DNA of 63,766 nt from Chitinophagales bacterium (lineage in GTDB: Bacteria; Bacteroidota; Bacteroidia; Chitinophagales; Chitinophagaceae): positions 1 to 63,766 of the forward strand of contig JAATFP010000095.1 in assembly GCA_015655125.1 (NCBI GenBank), given 5' to 3'. The notes below the pieces were generated by a model. That model ran no database searches, had not been told where the DNA came from, and saw nothing but the letters and a program-made list of their open reading frames with translations. Both the position numbers and the translations under genes were made by a program. Below are positions 1 to 9,346 of the stretch, in pieces. Numbering within the stretch: position 1 is the first letter of the stretch; each line of letters starts with the position of its first letter.

Positions 1-320
1 AGGAATAAAAAAAAGTTCAGAATCGCTTTTGCTCTCACAGCTTAAAGATAGAATACAATTGCTTAAGAAGGCTCTAAACAGATGTTTTGAGCATAAAAAA
101 CCCAGGCATTTTCCGCAGGGCTTCACACTTATTGGTATTTCGTTGCAGTTACAAAGTTTACTAAAAAGACACCCGCTTTCCCTTAGTTTTACATCAGGAA
201 ACTAATCAATGAAAATGTCGTGGCAGGTTCATTGATTTAGTAATTTTTACCACGAACTGTGCGCCGGTATACAGGATGATATTTCCCTATAAAACTACTT
301 CCAAACGATTGTGATTAATT

Positions 321-347
321 AAGGTTGTTCCTGCTGCAACCTTTTTT
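321..347. terminator. Rho-independent terminator hairpin
   Basis: Arms AAGGTTG and CAACCTT flank a 9-base loop, followed on the plus strand by a T run. On the minus strand it lies directly after the stop codon of the small hydrophobic frame at 347..457, so it may work in both directions. Confidence 0.55.
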
Positions 348-457
348 CATTTCTTAATAACATGCATAATTTCAAGACGTTGACGGTTGCGCTGAAGCCA
401 CGTAGCGGGCGGAAAAAATAACGGGATAGCCGCAACAATTATATAGATGATCAACAA
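347..457 (-). CDS. Possible small single-pass membrane protein
   Basis: I do not recognise this frame. From a TTG start it encodes 36 residues: one hydrophobic stretch (about residues 2-16) followed by a basic tail ending in VIKK. An in-phase ATG is absent, but an ATG at 474..476 would join it after removal of a single base in an AAAGGG run, so the gene may be longer and frameshifted. A hairpin terminator begins at the stop codon, which is the main reason to take it seriously. Small orphan membrane proteins of this kind are common in Bacteroidota. Low confidence. Confidence 0.28.
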   Translation of the reverse strand: MLIIYIIVAAIPLFFPPATWLQRNRQRLEIMHVIKK

Positions 458-883
458 GATAATGGTACCCTTTCATGCATAAAACCATATCGTATCCCGG
501 CATCATTTAAAAAAACATCCCCCTTCTTTTTAAGCAAAAAAACCATCTTCAATTTTCATTAGGAATTGTTACCCGGATTTTATTATCTTGAGGCCAGTTT
601 TCATAGGGTACGGATTAAAATCGGGGCACAGTTTCCACTGTATGCCCCTCTTTTTCGGCCGTAATGCTGGTGATTAACATGATCGTGTCACCCCGGAAAC
701 TTATCTTTAAGCAAATAGTGACACAAAAAACTGGCGCATTTGTGATAGCAATCGCCGGGGCGATTAAATAAAAGTTCTTCCTGTATTGCCTGCACTGATT
801 TATAACCAGGCTACCAATATTGCGGCAACATTTTTTGGTCACTAACTTTCTTATTCCTTATTTCACACTCCTTATTTCTCAAT

Positions 884-2242
884 ATGATGGATCTAAATAA
901 ACTTTACTCCGACAAACGACTCGGCTACAATTCAAGCACGTCTGATCCGCGCACGGTTTTCCAGCGTGACTTTGACCGCATCATTTTTTCTTCTTCTTTC
1001 CGGCGATTGCAGAATAAAACGCAGGTTTTTCCTTTGCCGGGTGTAGTATTTGTTCACAACAGGCTCACGCATTCGCTGGAAGTAGCATCTGTTGGCCGTT
1101 CGCTTGGAAGTTTAGCCGGAGCGTTTATTGCGGCGAAATATGAAAACGATCTTTCGGCAGAAAGTATTGAATTTTATAAATACAGTTTAAACAATGTAAT
1201 TGCCGCGGCATGCCTGTGCCATGATATCGGCAATCCTGCCTTCGGTCATTCCGGCGAAGACGCGATCGCAAATTATTTTATCAAGAATGAAAAGGAACTT
1301 GCTTCACAATTTTCGGCGGCAGAATGGCAGGACTTCATCAACTTTGAAGGAAATGCCAATGCAATCCGGATATTAACACAGCAGCAAAATGGAAAATCCG
1401 GCGGCAGCTTTAACCTAACCAGCTCTACGCTTTCCGCTATCGCAAAATATCCCTGTGAATCTTCCGGAAAAAAGCGCGGTCATCTGCACCGAAAAAAATT
1501 CGGCTTTTTTCAATCTGAAAAAAATGCCTTTGAAGAGATTACAAGAAATACATCGATGATTCGCGAAAGTCAATCGCCCATTATCTTTAGACGTCATCCT
1601 TTTGTGTGGCTTGTGGAAGCTGCCGATGATATCTGCTATACCATCATCGACCTTGAAGATGCTCACCGGTTGGGCATTATTGAACATAGTCAATGTATAG
1701 AGCTGATGATGAAAGTACTGGAAGCTATCGGCAGCGGCAACATCGGCAAAACACGTTCGCAGGTGGAAGCAATCACCAATAAAAATGAAAAGACAGGCTT
1801 CCTCCGCGCCAAAACGATCAGTGCGCTTATCATGAATGCGATTGATATTTACGTCAAAGATTTCGAAAAAATACGGAGCGGCGAATATGACAAGGCCATC
1901 TTCGACAGCATTGCAGACAAATGCCCTGCGATCGGAGACATCATTAACTTTTCGGTGAAATATATTTACAATCACCGCTCCGTTGTGGAAATCGAAAATG
2001 CAGGATATAACGTAATGTCGGAGTTGTTGTCGCATTTTATCCCACCGATCCTGGCAAATGAAAACATCACCAATGCGCAAAAGAAGGCCCTCAAATTATT
2101 ACCGGAACAATTTCAATATCCCTCAGGCACGCACTACGAAAAAGTGATGGGTGTGATCGATTATGTATCGGGTATGACGGATAATTACGCAACAGATCTG
2201 TACAGGAAGATCAAAGGAATTGAGATCGGAATGACATTGTAG
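884..2242 (+). CDS. dgt: dGTPase (deoxyguanosinetriphosphate triphosphohydrolase)
   Basis: Hydrolyses dGTP (and in some family members other dNTPs) to deoxynucleoside and triphosphate in the cytoplasm, helping set dNTP pools. It is a 452-residue HD-domain protein, full length for the family. The metal-binding residues are visible: THSLEV with His63, the CHDIGNPAFGHSG block with His113-Asp114, and downstream AADDICY. An ATG at 884 is followed by a second in-frame ATG at 887; either could start. It is a single gene, separated by about 280 bp from the convergent response regulator. No regulation can be read from the sequence. Confidence 0.93.
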   Translation: MMDLNKLYSDKRLGYNSSTSDPRTVFQRDFDRIIFSSSFRRLQNKTQVFPLPGVVFVHNRLTHSLEVASVGRSLGSLAGAFIAAKYENDLSAESIEFYKYSLNNVIAAACLCHDIGNPAFGHSGEDAIANYFIKNEKELASQFSAAEWQDFINFEGNANAIRILTQQQNGKSGGSFNLTSSTLSAIAKYPCESSGKKRGHLHRKKFGFFQSEKNAFEEITRNTSMIRESQSPIIFRRHPFVWLVEAADDICYTIIDLEDAHRLGIIEHSQCIELMMKVLEAIGSGNIGKTRSQVEAITNKNEKTGFLRAKTISALIMNAIDIYVKDFEKIRSGEYDKAIFDSIADKCPAIGDIINFSVKYIYNHRSVVEIENAGYNVMSELLSHFIPPILANENITNAQKKALKLLPEQFQYPSGTHYEKVMGVIDYVSGMTDNYATDLYRKIKGIEIGMTL

Positions 2243-2250
2243 TGAAGACG

Positions 2251-2321
2251 ACCGACAACGAACCACCGGCAACGGAAAAACACTGGTTATAGCCTACTGT
2301 GGCCGGTTGTCAGCCGTCGGT
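2251..2321. repeat. Imperfect inverted repeat (REP-like)
   Basis: ACCGACAAC...CCGGCAAC on the left is mirrored by GCCGGTTGT...GTCGGT on the right, giving an imperfect stem over about 70 bases just after dgt. It may serve as a transcription end between the convergent dgt and regulator genes, or be one copy of a dispersed intergenic repeat of the host. Confidence 0.4.
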
Positions 2322-2526
2322 TATCTCCTCTCTTTCCATCTATCAACCCGCGCCCAACCAACTGCGGCCCAACAATCAAACCAGATAGACGGGCCACTAA
2401 AAAGATGGTCGGCGGCAAAGCAAACGTTGTAAAAAAAGCCGTGGCGCCGGCCATGAGATGCCATTAATCACGGTTTCCGGATCACTTTAGTCCTTTCAAT
2501 GCAGGAATACGATCAGGATGCAGTAT

Positions 2527-3144
2527 TTACAGCAACTCCAGCTCCATCGCCCTTTTTACCAGCATGGCTATATTTTTGCAGTCGAATTTTGCGAGAAGAT
2601 TTTTGCGATGCGTGTCCACCGTATTCACGCTGATGAAAAGTTCTGTTGCGATTTCCGTATTCGTTTTCCCTTCGGCGATCAGTCCGAGAATCTCCTTTTC
2701 GCGTCGCGTAAGGAGAATTCCCTGATCGGCAGATTTGCGGAGTGTTTTTGAAACATCCTCACTTAACCATGTTTTGCCTGCGGCAACAGCACTGATCGCA
2801 TTGAGTAGTTCTTGTTTTCCTGCATTTTTTATTGCATAACCCGAAGCGCCATTAGCCATCATTTTTTCGATATAGCTAAACTGATTGAACGTACTAAGTC
2901 CAAGTATCATTACCTGCGGATACTTCTCTTTCACTTCCCTGCAAAGATCGATGCCGTTTACATCAGGCAGACTAATGTCCATCAGGATTACCTGCGGTTG
3001 ATGCCTCTGTAAAAAGGCCATGCACGATGAAGCATTGGTAGCATGCCCGCTCCATTCTATTGCAGGTTCGTTCTGCAACAACGAGCGGATGCCTTCGATC
3101 ACCATATAATGATCATCTACGATAAAAACAGTTATCTTTTTCAT
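2527..3144 (-). CDS. LuxR/NarL-type response regulator
   Basis: A 205-residue transcription factor of the NarL/FixJ class. The N-terminal receiver domain carries the acidic pocket (VDDH near residue 9), phospho-acceptor Asp56 in LMDISLPD, and later the Thr/Lys positions. The C-terminal LuxR helix-turn-helix starts at LTRREKEIL and includes GKTNTEIATELFISVNTVDTH. Its ATG overlaps the end of the kinase gene by 4 bases, so the two are translationally coupled and almost certainly form a cognate pair. Its target genes are unknown; the exported-protein cluster immediately divergent (5310 onward) is a candidate. Confidence 0.93.
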   Translation of the reverse strand: MKKITVFIVDDHYMVIEGIRSLLQNEPAIEWSGHATNASSCMAFLQRHQPQVILMDISLPDVNGIDLCREVKEKYPQVMILGLSTFNQFSYIEKMMANGASGYAIKNAGKQELLNAISAVAAGKTWLSEDVSKTLRKSADQGILLTRREKEILGLIAEGKTNTEIATELFISVNTVDTHRKNLLAKFDCKNIAMLVKRAMELELL

Positions 3145-5090
3145 GACTTCAATTCTATCAGAACGGCCGTTCCCTGTCCGGGCGCAGATTGCACGTCCAG
3201 TTTGCCTTTTAAAAATTCAACGCGGTTTTCGATATTCGTCCATCCGATTCCTTTCGTTTGTTCCAATATCTTTTTATCGAATCCTTTTCCATCATCTTCC
3301 ACTGTAATGAAGATCGCATCATTCGATTTACTTACCTGTACTAATACATTTTTTGCGGCAGCATGTTTGATCACATTGTTTACCAGTTCCTGAACGATCC
3401 TGTAAATCCCGATGGAAGTGAGATCGTTTATGACAGAACCTGCGAGTCCGATGGATTGATAACGGATATTCAAAGCGCCGGATTGGTTGATGTCTGCACA
3501 AAAATCATTCAATGCGCTATCCAATCCAAATTTTACCAATCCTTCCGGCATCATGTTATGCGCCACGCGCCGCATTTCCTTGATTGAACTGTCCAGCATG
3601 TCGATGCTGCGATCAAATGCCTGCGCATTATCCGGCGTCATGACAAGATTTTCTTTTACCGTATTGAGAGAAAATTTTATCCCGCTTAGCATGCCGCCCA
3701 ATCCGTCGTGCAGGTCTTTTGCCAATCGCGTCCGTTCCTTTTCTTCACCTTTCAAAACGGCTTCGGTGGCCGTAAGTTGTTGCTGGGTTTCGAGTTCTGT
3801 AATGCGTTGCTGTTGCAATTTTTGTTTGTTGCGGTAATTGCGGTAAAATAGAGCCGCAATGAGCAGCAGTGCAAGTCCGCAACCAAGCAATACATAATTA
3901 TAGGTGCTTTGCTGCTTCAGTTCTGCGCGCTGCAATCGCAACTGCTGATCTTTCTTTTCGGTTTCGTATTTTTTTTCCAGTTCAAGCGCGTACGTTTTTC
4001 TTTCATTGGCATCGATGGTGTCTTTCAGATCGGTGTATTTCCAGCAGTATTCATTTGCTACTTTATAGTTGCCAAGTGATTCGTTGATGCCGCTGATGAG
4101 CGCATATCCTTCTTTCATAAAAAGCTTGTAATCGCCGGCTTCTGCCAGCTTCACTGCTTCGCGCGCAACCGTATCTGCTTCCTCCCATTTTTTTTGAATG
4201 TTATAAATGTGGGCGATCTGGATCTTCGGTTCCACCATTCCCCACGGATAATTATTTTGGCTGGAATACTGATAACCGCTGTCGTAATATGCAATCGCTT
4301 TGTCATATTTTTCCAGCTGCTGATTGGTTACACCCGAAAGTGCGTAGTATGCGTAGTTGAGCGAGAATGGAAATGTTTCTGAAAAATAATTTCGTGCGCT
4401 ATCGAGGTATCGTTCGGCAACATCGAATTTTTTTACTTCCACCTGGTATTGCACCTGCCACAGGTAGCCGCCGAACAAATTTTTAGGCAGCGGATTTTTC
4501 TTCGCTGCAGCAAGCGCCTTGTCCGCATATTCCTGTTGCTTTTCAGGAATATGCATTTGCTGGTAAATAGAAGCAAGATTAAGATAAGTAGTAGTAAGAT
4601 CGCCCCGGGGGTCCTGCTCCAGCAAAGCCGCTCCTTTCAAAGTATACTTGATGGCAGAGTCGGCATTGTTGATGGCACGATGATAACTTCCAAGATCCAC
4701 AAACGCACGGCCGAGCTCGTTCTGCTGCATAGTGCCACTCTGATCCTTTTCGAGATATTCGATCGATTTGAAGATTGTAGTTCCCTGCAGATCGCGTTGT
4801 GATGCTTGTTGATAAGGTGCCGCTTCGCTGCGAAGTGCGCGTCCGGCCCAATAATACATATTGTGTTTCAGTGCAAAATCAACCGCATCTTTATACAGTT
4901 TATGCGACTTACCGATATCCAGTTTTTCTGTAAATTTTGCCAGGTTGATCATGTTGTGCGCACGCGCAGTATCGGACAGTTGTTGTTTTAGAATAATCAG
5001 CGTGCTGTCCACGAGGTTTTGTTGCGCAAAGCAAAAAATGGGTAACAAAAAAATCCCCATCAAAAGTTTTATTTTTCTGAACTCAATCAT
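3141..5090 (-). CDS. TPR-containing sensor histidine kinase
   Basis: A 649-residue membrane sensor kinase. A signal peptide ending near FCFAQQ is followed by a periplasmic TPR array (about residues 35-370), one transmembrane helix (about 397-414), a short coiled coil, a HisKA_3 dimerisation domain with the phospho-acceptor His near 460 in KDLHDGLGG, and a HATPase_c domain with N-box ELVNNVIKHA near 568 and G-boxes DDGKGFD and GIGWTNI. This is the standard architecture of Bacteroidota NarL-system kinases. It probably senses a periplasmic protein or peptide through the TPRs. It is first in a two-gene operon with the response regulator. Confidence 0.92.
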   Translation of the reverse strand: MIEFRKIKLLMGIFLLPIFCFAQQNLVDSTLIILKQQLSDTARAHNMINLAKFTEKLDIGKSHKLYKDAVDFALKHNMYYWAGRALRSEAAPYQQASQRDLQGTTIFKSIEYLEKDQSGTMQQNELGRAFVDLGSYHRAINNADSAIKYTLKGAALLEQDPRGDLTTTYLNLASIYQQMHIPEKQQEYADKALAAAKKNPLPKNLFGGYLWQVQYQVEVKKFDVAERYLDSARNYFSETFPFSLNYAYYALSGVTNQQLEKYDKAIAYYDSGYQYSSQNNYPWGMVEPKIQIAHIYNIQKKWEEADTVAREAVKLAEAGDYKLFMKEGYALISGINESLGNYKVANEYCWKYTDLKDTIDANERKTYALELEKKYETEKKDQQLRLQRAELKQQSTYNYVLLGCGLALLLIAALFYRNYRNKQKLQQQRITELETQQQLTATEAVLKGEEKERTRLAKDLHDGLGGMLSGIKFSLNTVKENLVMTPDNAQAFDRSIDMLDSSIKEMRRVAHNMMPEGLVKFGLDSALNDFCADINQSGALNIRYQSIGLAGSVINDLTSIGIYRIVQELVNNVIKHAAAKNVLVQVSKSNDAIFITVEDDGKGFDKKILEQTKGIGWTNIENRVEFLKGKLDVQSAPGQGTAVLIELKS

Positions 5091-5309
5091 TGTAATATGT
5101 TAGATCGAAAATAGATGCCCGTATTAACCTGTGTAATCCGTGGCTCAAAATAAACCAATGTTTCCGTCGCTGCAATCCCCTTTTCGGATGATTTTTATGC
5201 AGACTACTCATGACCACCCTACCCAAATATCACGCTTTTACGGTATTGGACGTTTTATTAAAATCTTCCATTTTTACAACATCGTACAATCTGGCTAAAA
5301 AATTCAGTC

Positions 5310-7289
5310 ATGCTTAAAACCACTTTTCTCTCAGTAATTCTATTTTGCATAACTTTTTGCTACGCGCAAAAAAAAACGCCGGCAGGAAAAATGCCTTCTC
5401 AAAAAGAAATAGGTGCGATCAAAAAGCAAACACAGCAAATGATCGGCAACCTCAGCCCCGAAGATAAAAAAATGATGGAAGAAGGGATGAAGATGGCGCA
5501 GGAAATGCAAAAGAATGGAACGTTGCCAACAGCAGGCAAGCAAAACATCACAACTTTGCCAGTGAAACAAACGGCCTTGCTGGCAAAAATCCCGGTTATT
5601 AATTCAGCAGCTGCATTTAATGCATACATCGAAAGCCTGAAAGCAAAAGCGTCGCAGACAATTGATAAAAAAATACGCGATGAAGTGGAGCAAACCCTTA
5701 TTAAATACAAAAGCGATGCGAAAGCAATCAACAATCTCGGGCCGGCTTTGCTTATCAAAAAAAATGTTCCGGGTGCCATTTATGCCGCCATTCGGGCGGT
5801 GCAGTTGAATCCAGCTGCGGTGTTGTCGCAAAATAATCTCACCGTTATTTTACACCAGTCGGGTTACCCTCAATATGCGTTGCCGATCCTCGTTTGGCTC
5901 AACACTCAATATAAAAGTGATCGCCTGCTAAACACAAGCGGGCAATGTTATTTGTCGCTTGGCGACAAGGAAAAAGCAAAAGAATTTTTTATAGGCGCGT
6001 TGCGCCTGAATCCTGCCAATGCCGATGCCAATTGCGGGATGGGATTGATATTGACCAAAGAAGGAAAGATCGGGGAAGCTGCGCCCTACATTCAAAAAGC
6101 AATGAAAGACAGCTATTCCGAAACGCTGGAAGACCTGATGGATCAGCATAAAATCTCTCTCGATTACAGCGCGATCCGCGCCAAAGTGCCGGAATATTTC
6201 AATGAGCTAAAAATAAAACCGGCGCCGGCAGCTACAAAGCTGGAAGAAATATCGCCTGTTATCACACAGCGCAATGAATTGGATCTTTTGCGTGAAGCAT
6301 GGTATACCAAATCAAACGCAAGCGATGAGGAAACAAATGCAAAAATGGAAAACGAAAATATGGAGCAAATGGTAAACCGTGTGTATGGTTATTTGCCAAC
6401 GGCGCCATTTAGCCGCAGAGCCAGGTTCATGGTCATCCAAAGTACAAAAGATTTTGCGGCCAGGGGCATGGCTGTTGCGATCGAAAATGAGAAAGCGCGC
6501 TTGCAGGCAAACGAAATGCTGAAGCAAATGGATGATCGTATCAACAAAAGATTTCACGATGAAAGTTTTGCCAGCACTTACGAAGAGTGCGTGATGCAAA
6601 AAGAAGAACTTCAAAAATACCTGAAAGAATCGGCCGAATTATATGACGGCATGGTGCGCAAAAATTTGTTCAAACGGTATGACTATGCAAATGACCAACT
6701 TTATTGGAATTTATTTTTGATGAATGATGAACAATACAAAAATTATTTTTACCGCACTGCAACTGAGTTGGTGCGGGATATTGCCGGCTACTGGCAATGG
6801 CAACCGCTGAACACTTCGCCGGAGTCAATTGCAAGACGTTGCGAAGATATTCTGAAAAATCCGCCAAAGGACCAGGCTGCCGAAGGCGATGGCGATTATG
6901 ATTGTCCCATTAAAGTTAAATACCCTATCGGAATCGGTTCCATCAAAGAAGATTGCAAGGGCATTGAATGGGAAGGCGGTGAATTACTTGTGCTAGGTTA
7001 TGAAAAAGATTACAAATCCGGTGAATGGACCGTTGCTTTCGGTCTCGGCGAAAGTACAGAACTGGGCTTCCTCGGGCTGGGTGTTAAAGGACAAATGTTT
7101 TTTAAGTTAAACGGTTTTCAGCCGATCGATTGCGGCATGCGTTTCGAATCTGGGGGCGAGGTAAACATCGGGCCGGTTGTAATAGAAGAAAAAGTAACCG
7201 CAGTGATCGGCATGACCAGCGGAATTAATGTGGATGCGGTGGATAATGGAAAGACGACGAATATTTTCAACCTCGATCCAACAAAGTAA
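5310..7289 (+). CDS. Exported TPR-containing protein of unknown function
   Basis: A 659-residue protein with a cleavable signal peptide (ending near CYAQKK). Residues about 30-80 are rich in Lys, Met and Gln. A TPR-like helical region follows (about 140-270), recognisable by NPAAVLSQNNL, GDKEKAKEFF and NPANADANCGMG. The middle is helical and charged. The last 150 residues are predicted beta-rich with many glycines (GIEWEGGELL, GLGVKGQMFFKL) and contain two cysteine pairs. I do not recognise the family. It heads a group of three exported proteins in the same direction and may act with them at the cell surface or in the periplasm. Confidence 0.8.
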   Translation: MLKTTFLSVILFCITFCYAQKKTPAGKMPSQKEIGAIKKQTQQMIGNLSPEDKKMMEEGMKMAQEMQKNGTLPTAGKQNITTLPVKQTALLAKIPVINSAAAFNAYIESLKAKASQTIDKKIRDEVEQTLIKYKSDAKAINNLGPALLIKKNVPGAIYAAIRAVQLNPAAVLSQNNLTVILHQSGYPQYALPILVWLNTQYKSDRLLNTSGQCYLSLGDKEKAKEFFIGALRLNPANADANCGMGLILTKEGKIGEAAPYIQKAMKDSYSETLEDLMDQHKISLDYSAIRAKVPEYFNELKIKPAPAATKLEEISPVITQRNELDLLREAWYTKSNASDEETNAKMENENMEQMVNRVYGYLPTAPFSRRARFMVIQSTKDFAARGMAVAIENEKARLQANEMLKQMDDRINKRFHDESFASTYEECVMQKEELQKYLKESAELYDGMVRKNLFKRYDYANDQLYWNLFLMNDEQYKNYFYRTATELVRDIAGYWQWQPLNTSPESIARRCEDILKNPPKDQAAEGDGDYDCPIKVKYPIGIGSIKEDCKGIEWEGGELLVLGYEKDYKSGEWTVAFGLGESTELGFLGLGVKGQMFFKLNGFQPIDCGMRFESGGEVNIGPVVIEEKVTAVIGMTSGINVDAVDNGKTTNIFNLDPTK

Positions 7290-7424
7290 TTCAGATGTAG
7301 AAACTGTGATCTATGATTCATAACCTATAAAAGATGACAGACGGTTTGCTACACACAAGTTTTTATCCCGAAGTGATAACACAACAATAACCACGGATGA
7401 CATCCATGGCCTAAAACAAACACA

Positions 7425-9263
7425 ATGAAAAAAACGATCTTCCTTCTCACTCTCGCATGTTGCACCATCATTGCAAACGCACAAGGCCCAAACCCGGGCA
7501 TGAACGAACTAAAAGAAAAAGTGATCGGCTGGGATAAAATCATGCAGCCCAATGGCAACGCCCGCACCAAAGCGGCTATCAACAACGGCCGCACATATAG
7601 CAATTATCAGTTTGGATTGATAGACACCTTTTCCAGCTGGATAAAGAAAAGTTACATCCCTATCGGCGGTTTGCCGCAACAGGAGCGGCTTGCATTGCCG
7701 GATGCGCCTAATTCGCGCCCTTACGTTCCTATTGGCAGCGGCGTTTCAATGGGCATGTGGGTACCGTGTTACGACAAGACCGGAAAAGGACTCACCCGGG
7801 CACAGCCCGCTTCTGCGGATCGGATCACTATTCTTACCAATCATTTGAAGGCATATGAAGAAGCAAGTTGGTACAATACGCCGACACAATATTATTTTAC
7901 CATGTGCATGGATACGCGCGGCAAATATTTCGACGCAGCCAGCGAGCAGAAAGTGGCGCCATTTCGGGAAGAGCTCAATCGGAAGATCAGCGGAAATTAC
8001 ATGATCTACACTTCGGCAGGTGTGCGTACAATGAACATCCTGATGATCCCCGGCGGCGAACTGCCGTTGATACAACTCACCAAACGCGAAATACTGGACA
8101 AAGGTGAAGAGTGTGTAAAGCGCGCCAACGCGAAAAAAGATCTTCCCGATCACATGTTGCAACCCGCGCTGGACAATATTCGCGACCTGCGAAATAAATA
8201 TAAAAACAGTCTGGATGAACCTGCCATCATCAATCACATGCAACTCGGCATTTACTCTTTTGAAAAAGATGCCGATTTGTTCGATATGAAGAAACGCGAA
8301 CAATATCCGTGGGCGGTTTATAAATACAAACCGGAAGTATATGAACTGGCAAAAAATGACAAGCCGGTCTGGCTCAACATCACCTTCGATTATGCGACAG
8401 AAAAAAGCAGCACTTGTGCATGGGAAATTTACAAAGCGATGACGACAAACTTCAATTATGAATACGTGTACAATTATTTTTTCAACCCGGAAAAAGTAAA
8501 AGGAAAATCGTACCAGCCGCTGAAACCCGTTACCACAATGGCTGCGGAAGACAAGGTGAAAAACAAGGCGGCAGCTTCATCACAAATCAAGACTTTTCCT
8601 CAAGGCGTTTTTTACATGGAAGATTTTGCAGATGCAACATCCGGAACGATGCCTGCAGGCTGGAGTTCGGAGCAGTCTAACCGCACATTCCAATTTGAGA
8701 AAATATCTGAACAAAGTGCAAACTGGATGTTGCTTGATGATAATTCTGCCGTATTCCCATCTGCCATTAAGAAAAATTTCCCGCAGGATTTTACGCTCAC
8801 GTTTGATATTGCCACGAGTGATTTCACAGAAAAAAGCGGCCGCTCCGTTCAATTTTTCCTGGACGGAAATTCCCCTGCCGGAAAGCGCGACGTAGGTGTG
8901 AAACTCACGCTCAGTCCCGGTCACGCTGATCTTGACAGAGTATATCCCTCCACGGCTGTAATTGCGGTAAGAACGCCGGCCAACTATGACGCGAAAATTC
9001 AGGAATTAGAATTTAACACCTTCAACAATGTCAAAAATGTGGTACATATTAAAGTAGTAAAAAAAGGAACCTCGTTGAAAATATTTGCAAACGATCTTCA
9101 GGTAAAAGCCGATGCGAAATATGGACGCGATTATGACGCCGAAATGAAACTTCCGGATAACACCACGTTTACCAACATCTCCTGGCGCGGAAGCGTGTTT
9201 GTGCAACAACGAAAAGAGGGAAATGTGTATTTGAGCAATGTGAGAATAATTAATACTGAATAA
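7425..9263 (+). CDS. Exported protein with C-terminal lectin-like domain, function unknown
   Basis: A 612-residue protein starting with a clear signal peptide (cleavage near IANAQG). The N-terminal 400 residues match no family I know. The C-terminal part (about residues 400-610) has the alternating pattern of a ConA/laminin-G-like jelly roll: YMEDFADATSG, GWSSEQSNRTF, LTFDIATSDF, VHIKVVKKG and GNVYLSNVRI. Such modules often bind glycans or proteins. It lies 135 bp after the previous exported gene and 83 bp before the next, so the three may be one transcript. Confidence 0.78.
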   Translation: MKKTIFLLTLACCTIIANAQGPNPGMNELKEKVIGWDKIMQPNGNARTKAAINNGRTYSNYQFGLIDTFSSWIKKSYIPIGGLPQQERLALPDAPNSRPYVPIGSGVSMGMWVPCYDKTGKGLTRAQPASADRITILTNHLKAYEEASWYNTPTQYYFTMCMDTRGKYFDAASEQKVAPFREELNRKISGNYMIYTSAGVRTMNILMIPGGELPLIQLTKREILDKGEECVKRANAKKDLPDHMLQPALDNIRDLRNKYKNSLDEPAIINHMQLGIYSFEKDADLFDMKKREQYPWAVYKYKPEVYELAKNDKPVWLNITFDYATEKSSTCAWEIYKAMTTNFNYEYVYNYFFNPEKVKGKSYQPLKPVTTMAAEDKVKNKAAASSQIKTFPQGVFYMEDFADATSGTMPAGWSSEQSNRTFQFEKISEQSANWMLLDDNSAVFPSAIKKNFPQDFTLTFDIATSDFTEKSGRSVQFFLDGNSPAGKRDVGVKLTLSPGHADLDRVYPSTAVIAVRTPANYDAKIQELEFNTFNNVKNVVHIKVVKKGTSLKIFANDLQVKADAKYGRDYDAEMKLPDNTTFTNISWRGSVFVQQRKEGNVYLSNVRIINTE

Positions 9264-9346
9264 TTAATGATCCCAAACATCGGGCCATTACTAATAAAAG
9301 CCGGCAGAAAAAATTATTAGTTGTTCATTCAGATCAAACATTACTT

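Larger units (their letters stand above)
1..883. other. Mostly non-coding region upstream of dgt
   Basis: No convincing protein gene was found. A frame open from base 2 to a TAA at 203..205 could be the end of an upstream gene, but its peptide resembles nothing I know. A hairpin at 321..347 and a small hydrophobic minus-strand frame at 347..457 are listed separately. A 75-codon minus-strand frame at 615..842 has no recognisable composition or motif and was not accepted. Confidence 0.5.

Noticed and set aside
2..205. Open frame from the window start, possible end of an upstream gene
   Set aside because: No recognisable domain, and the length is within chance for an AT-rich spacer; mentioned only in the region entry.
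615..842. 75-codon minus-strand frame upstream of dgt
   Set aside because: Composition is not protein-like, no motif, no promoter or terminator fits, and the plus strand also has a short competing frame.
1415..2080. 221-codon antisense frame inside dgt
   Set aside because: It is a shadow of the well-supported dgt frame.
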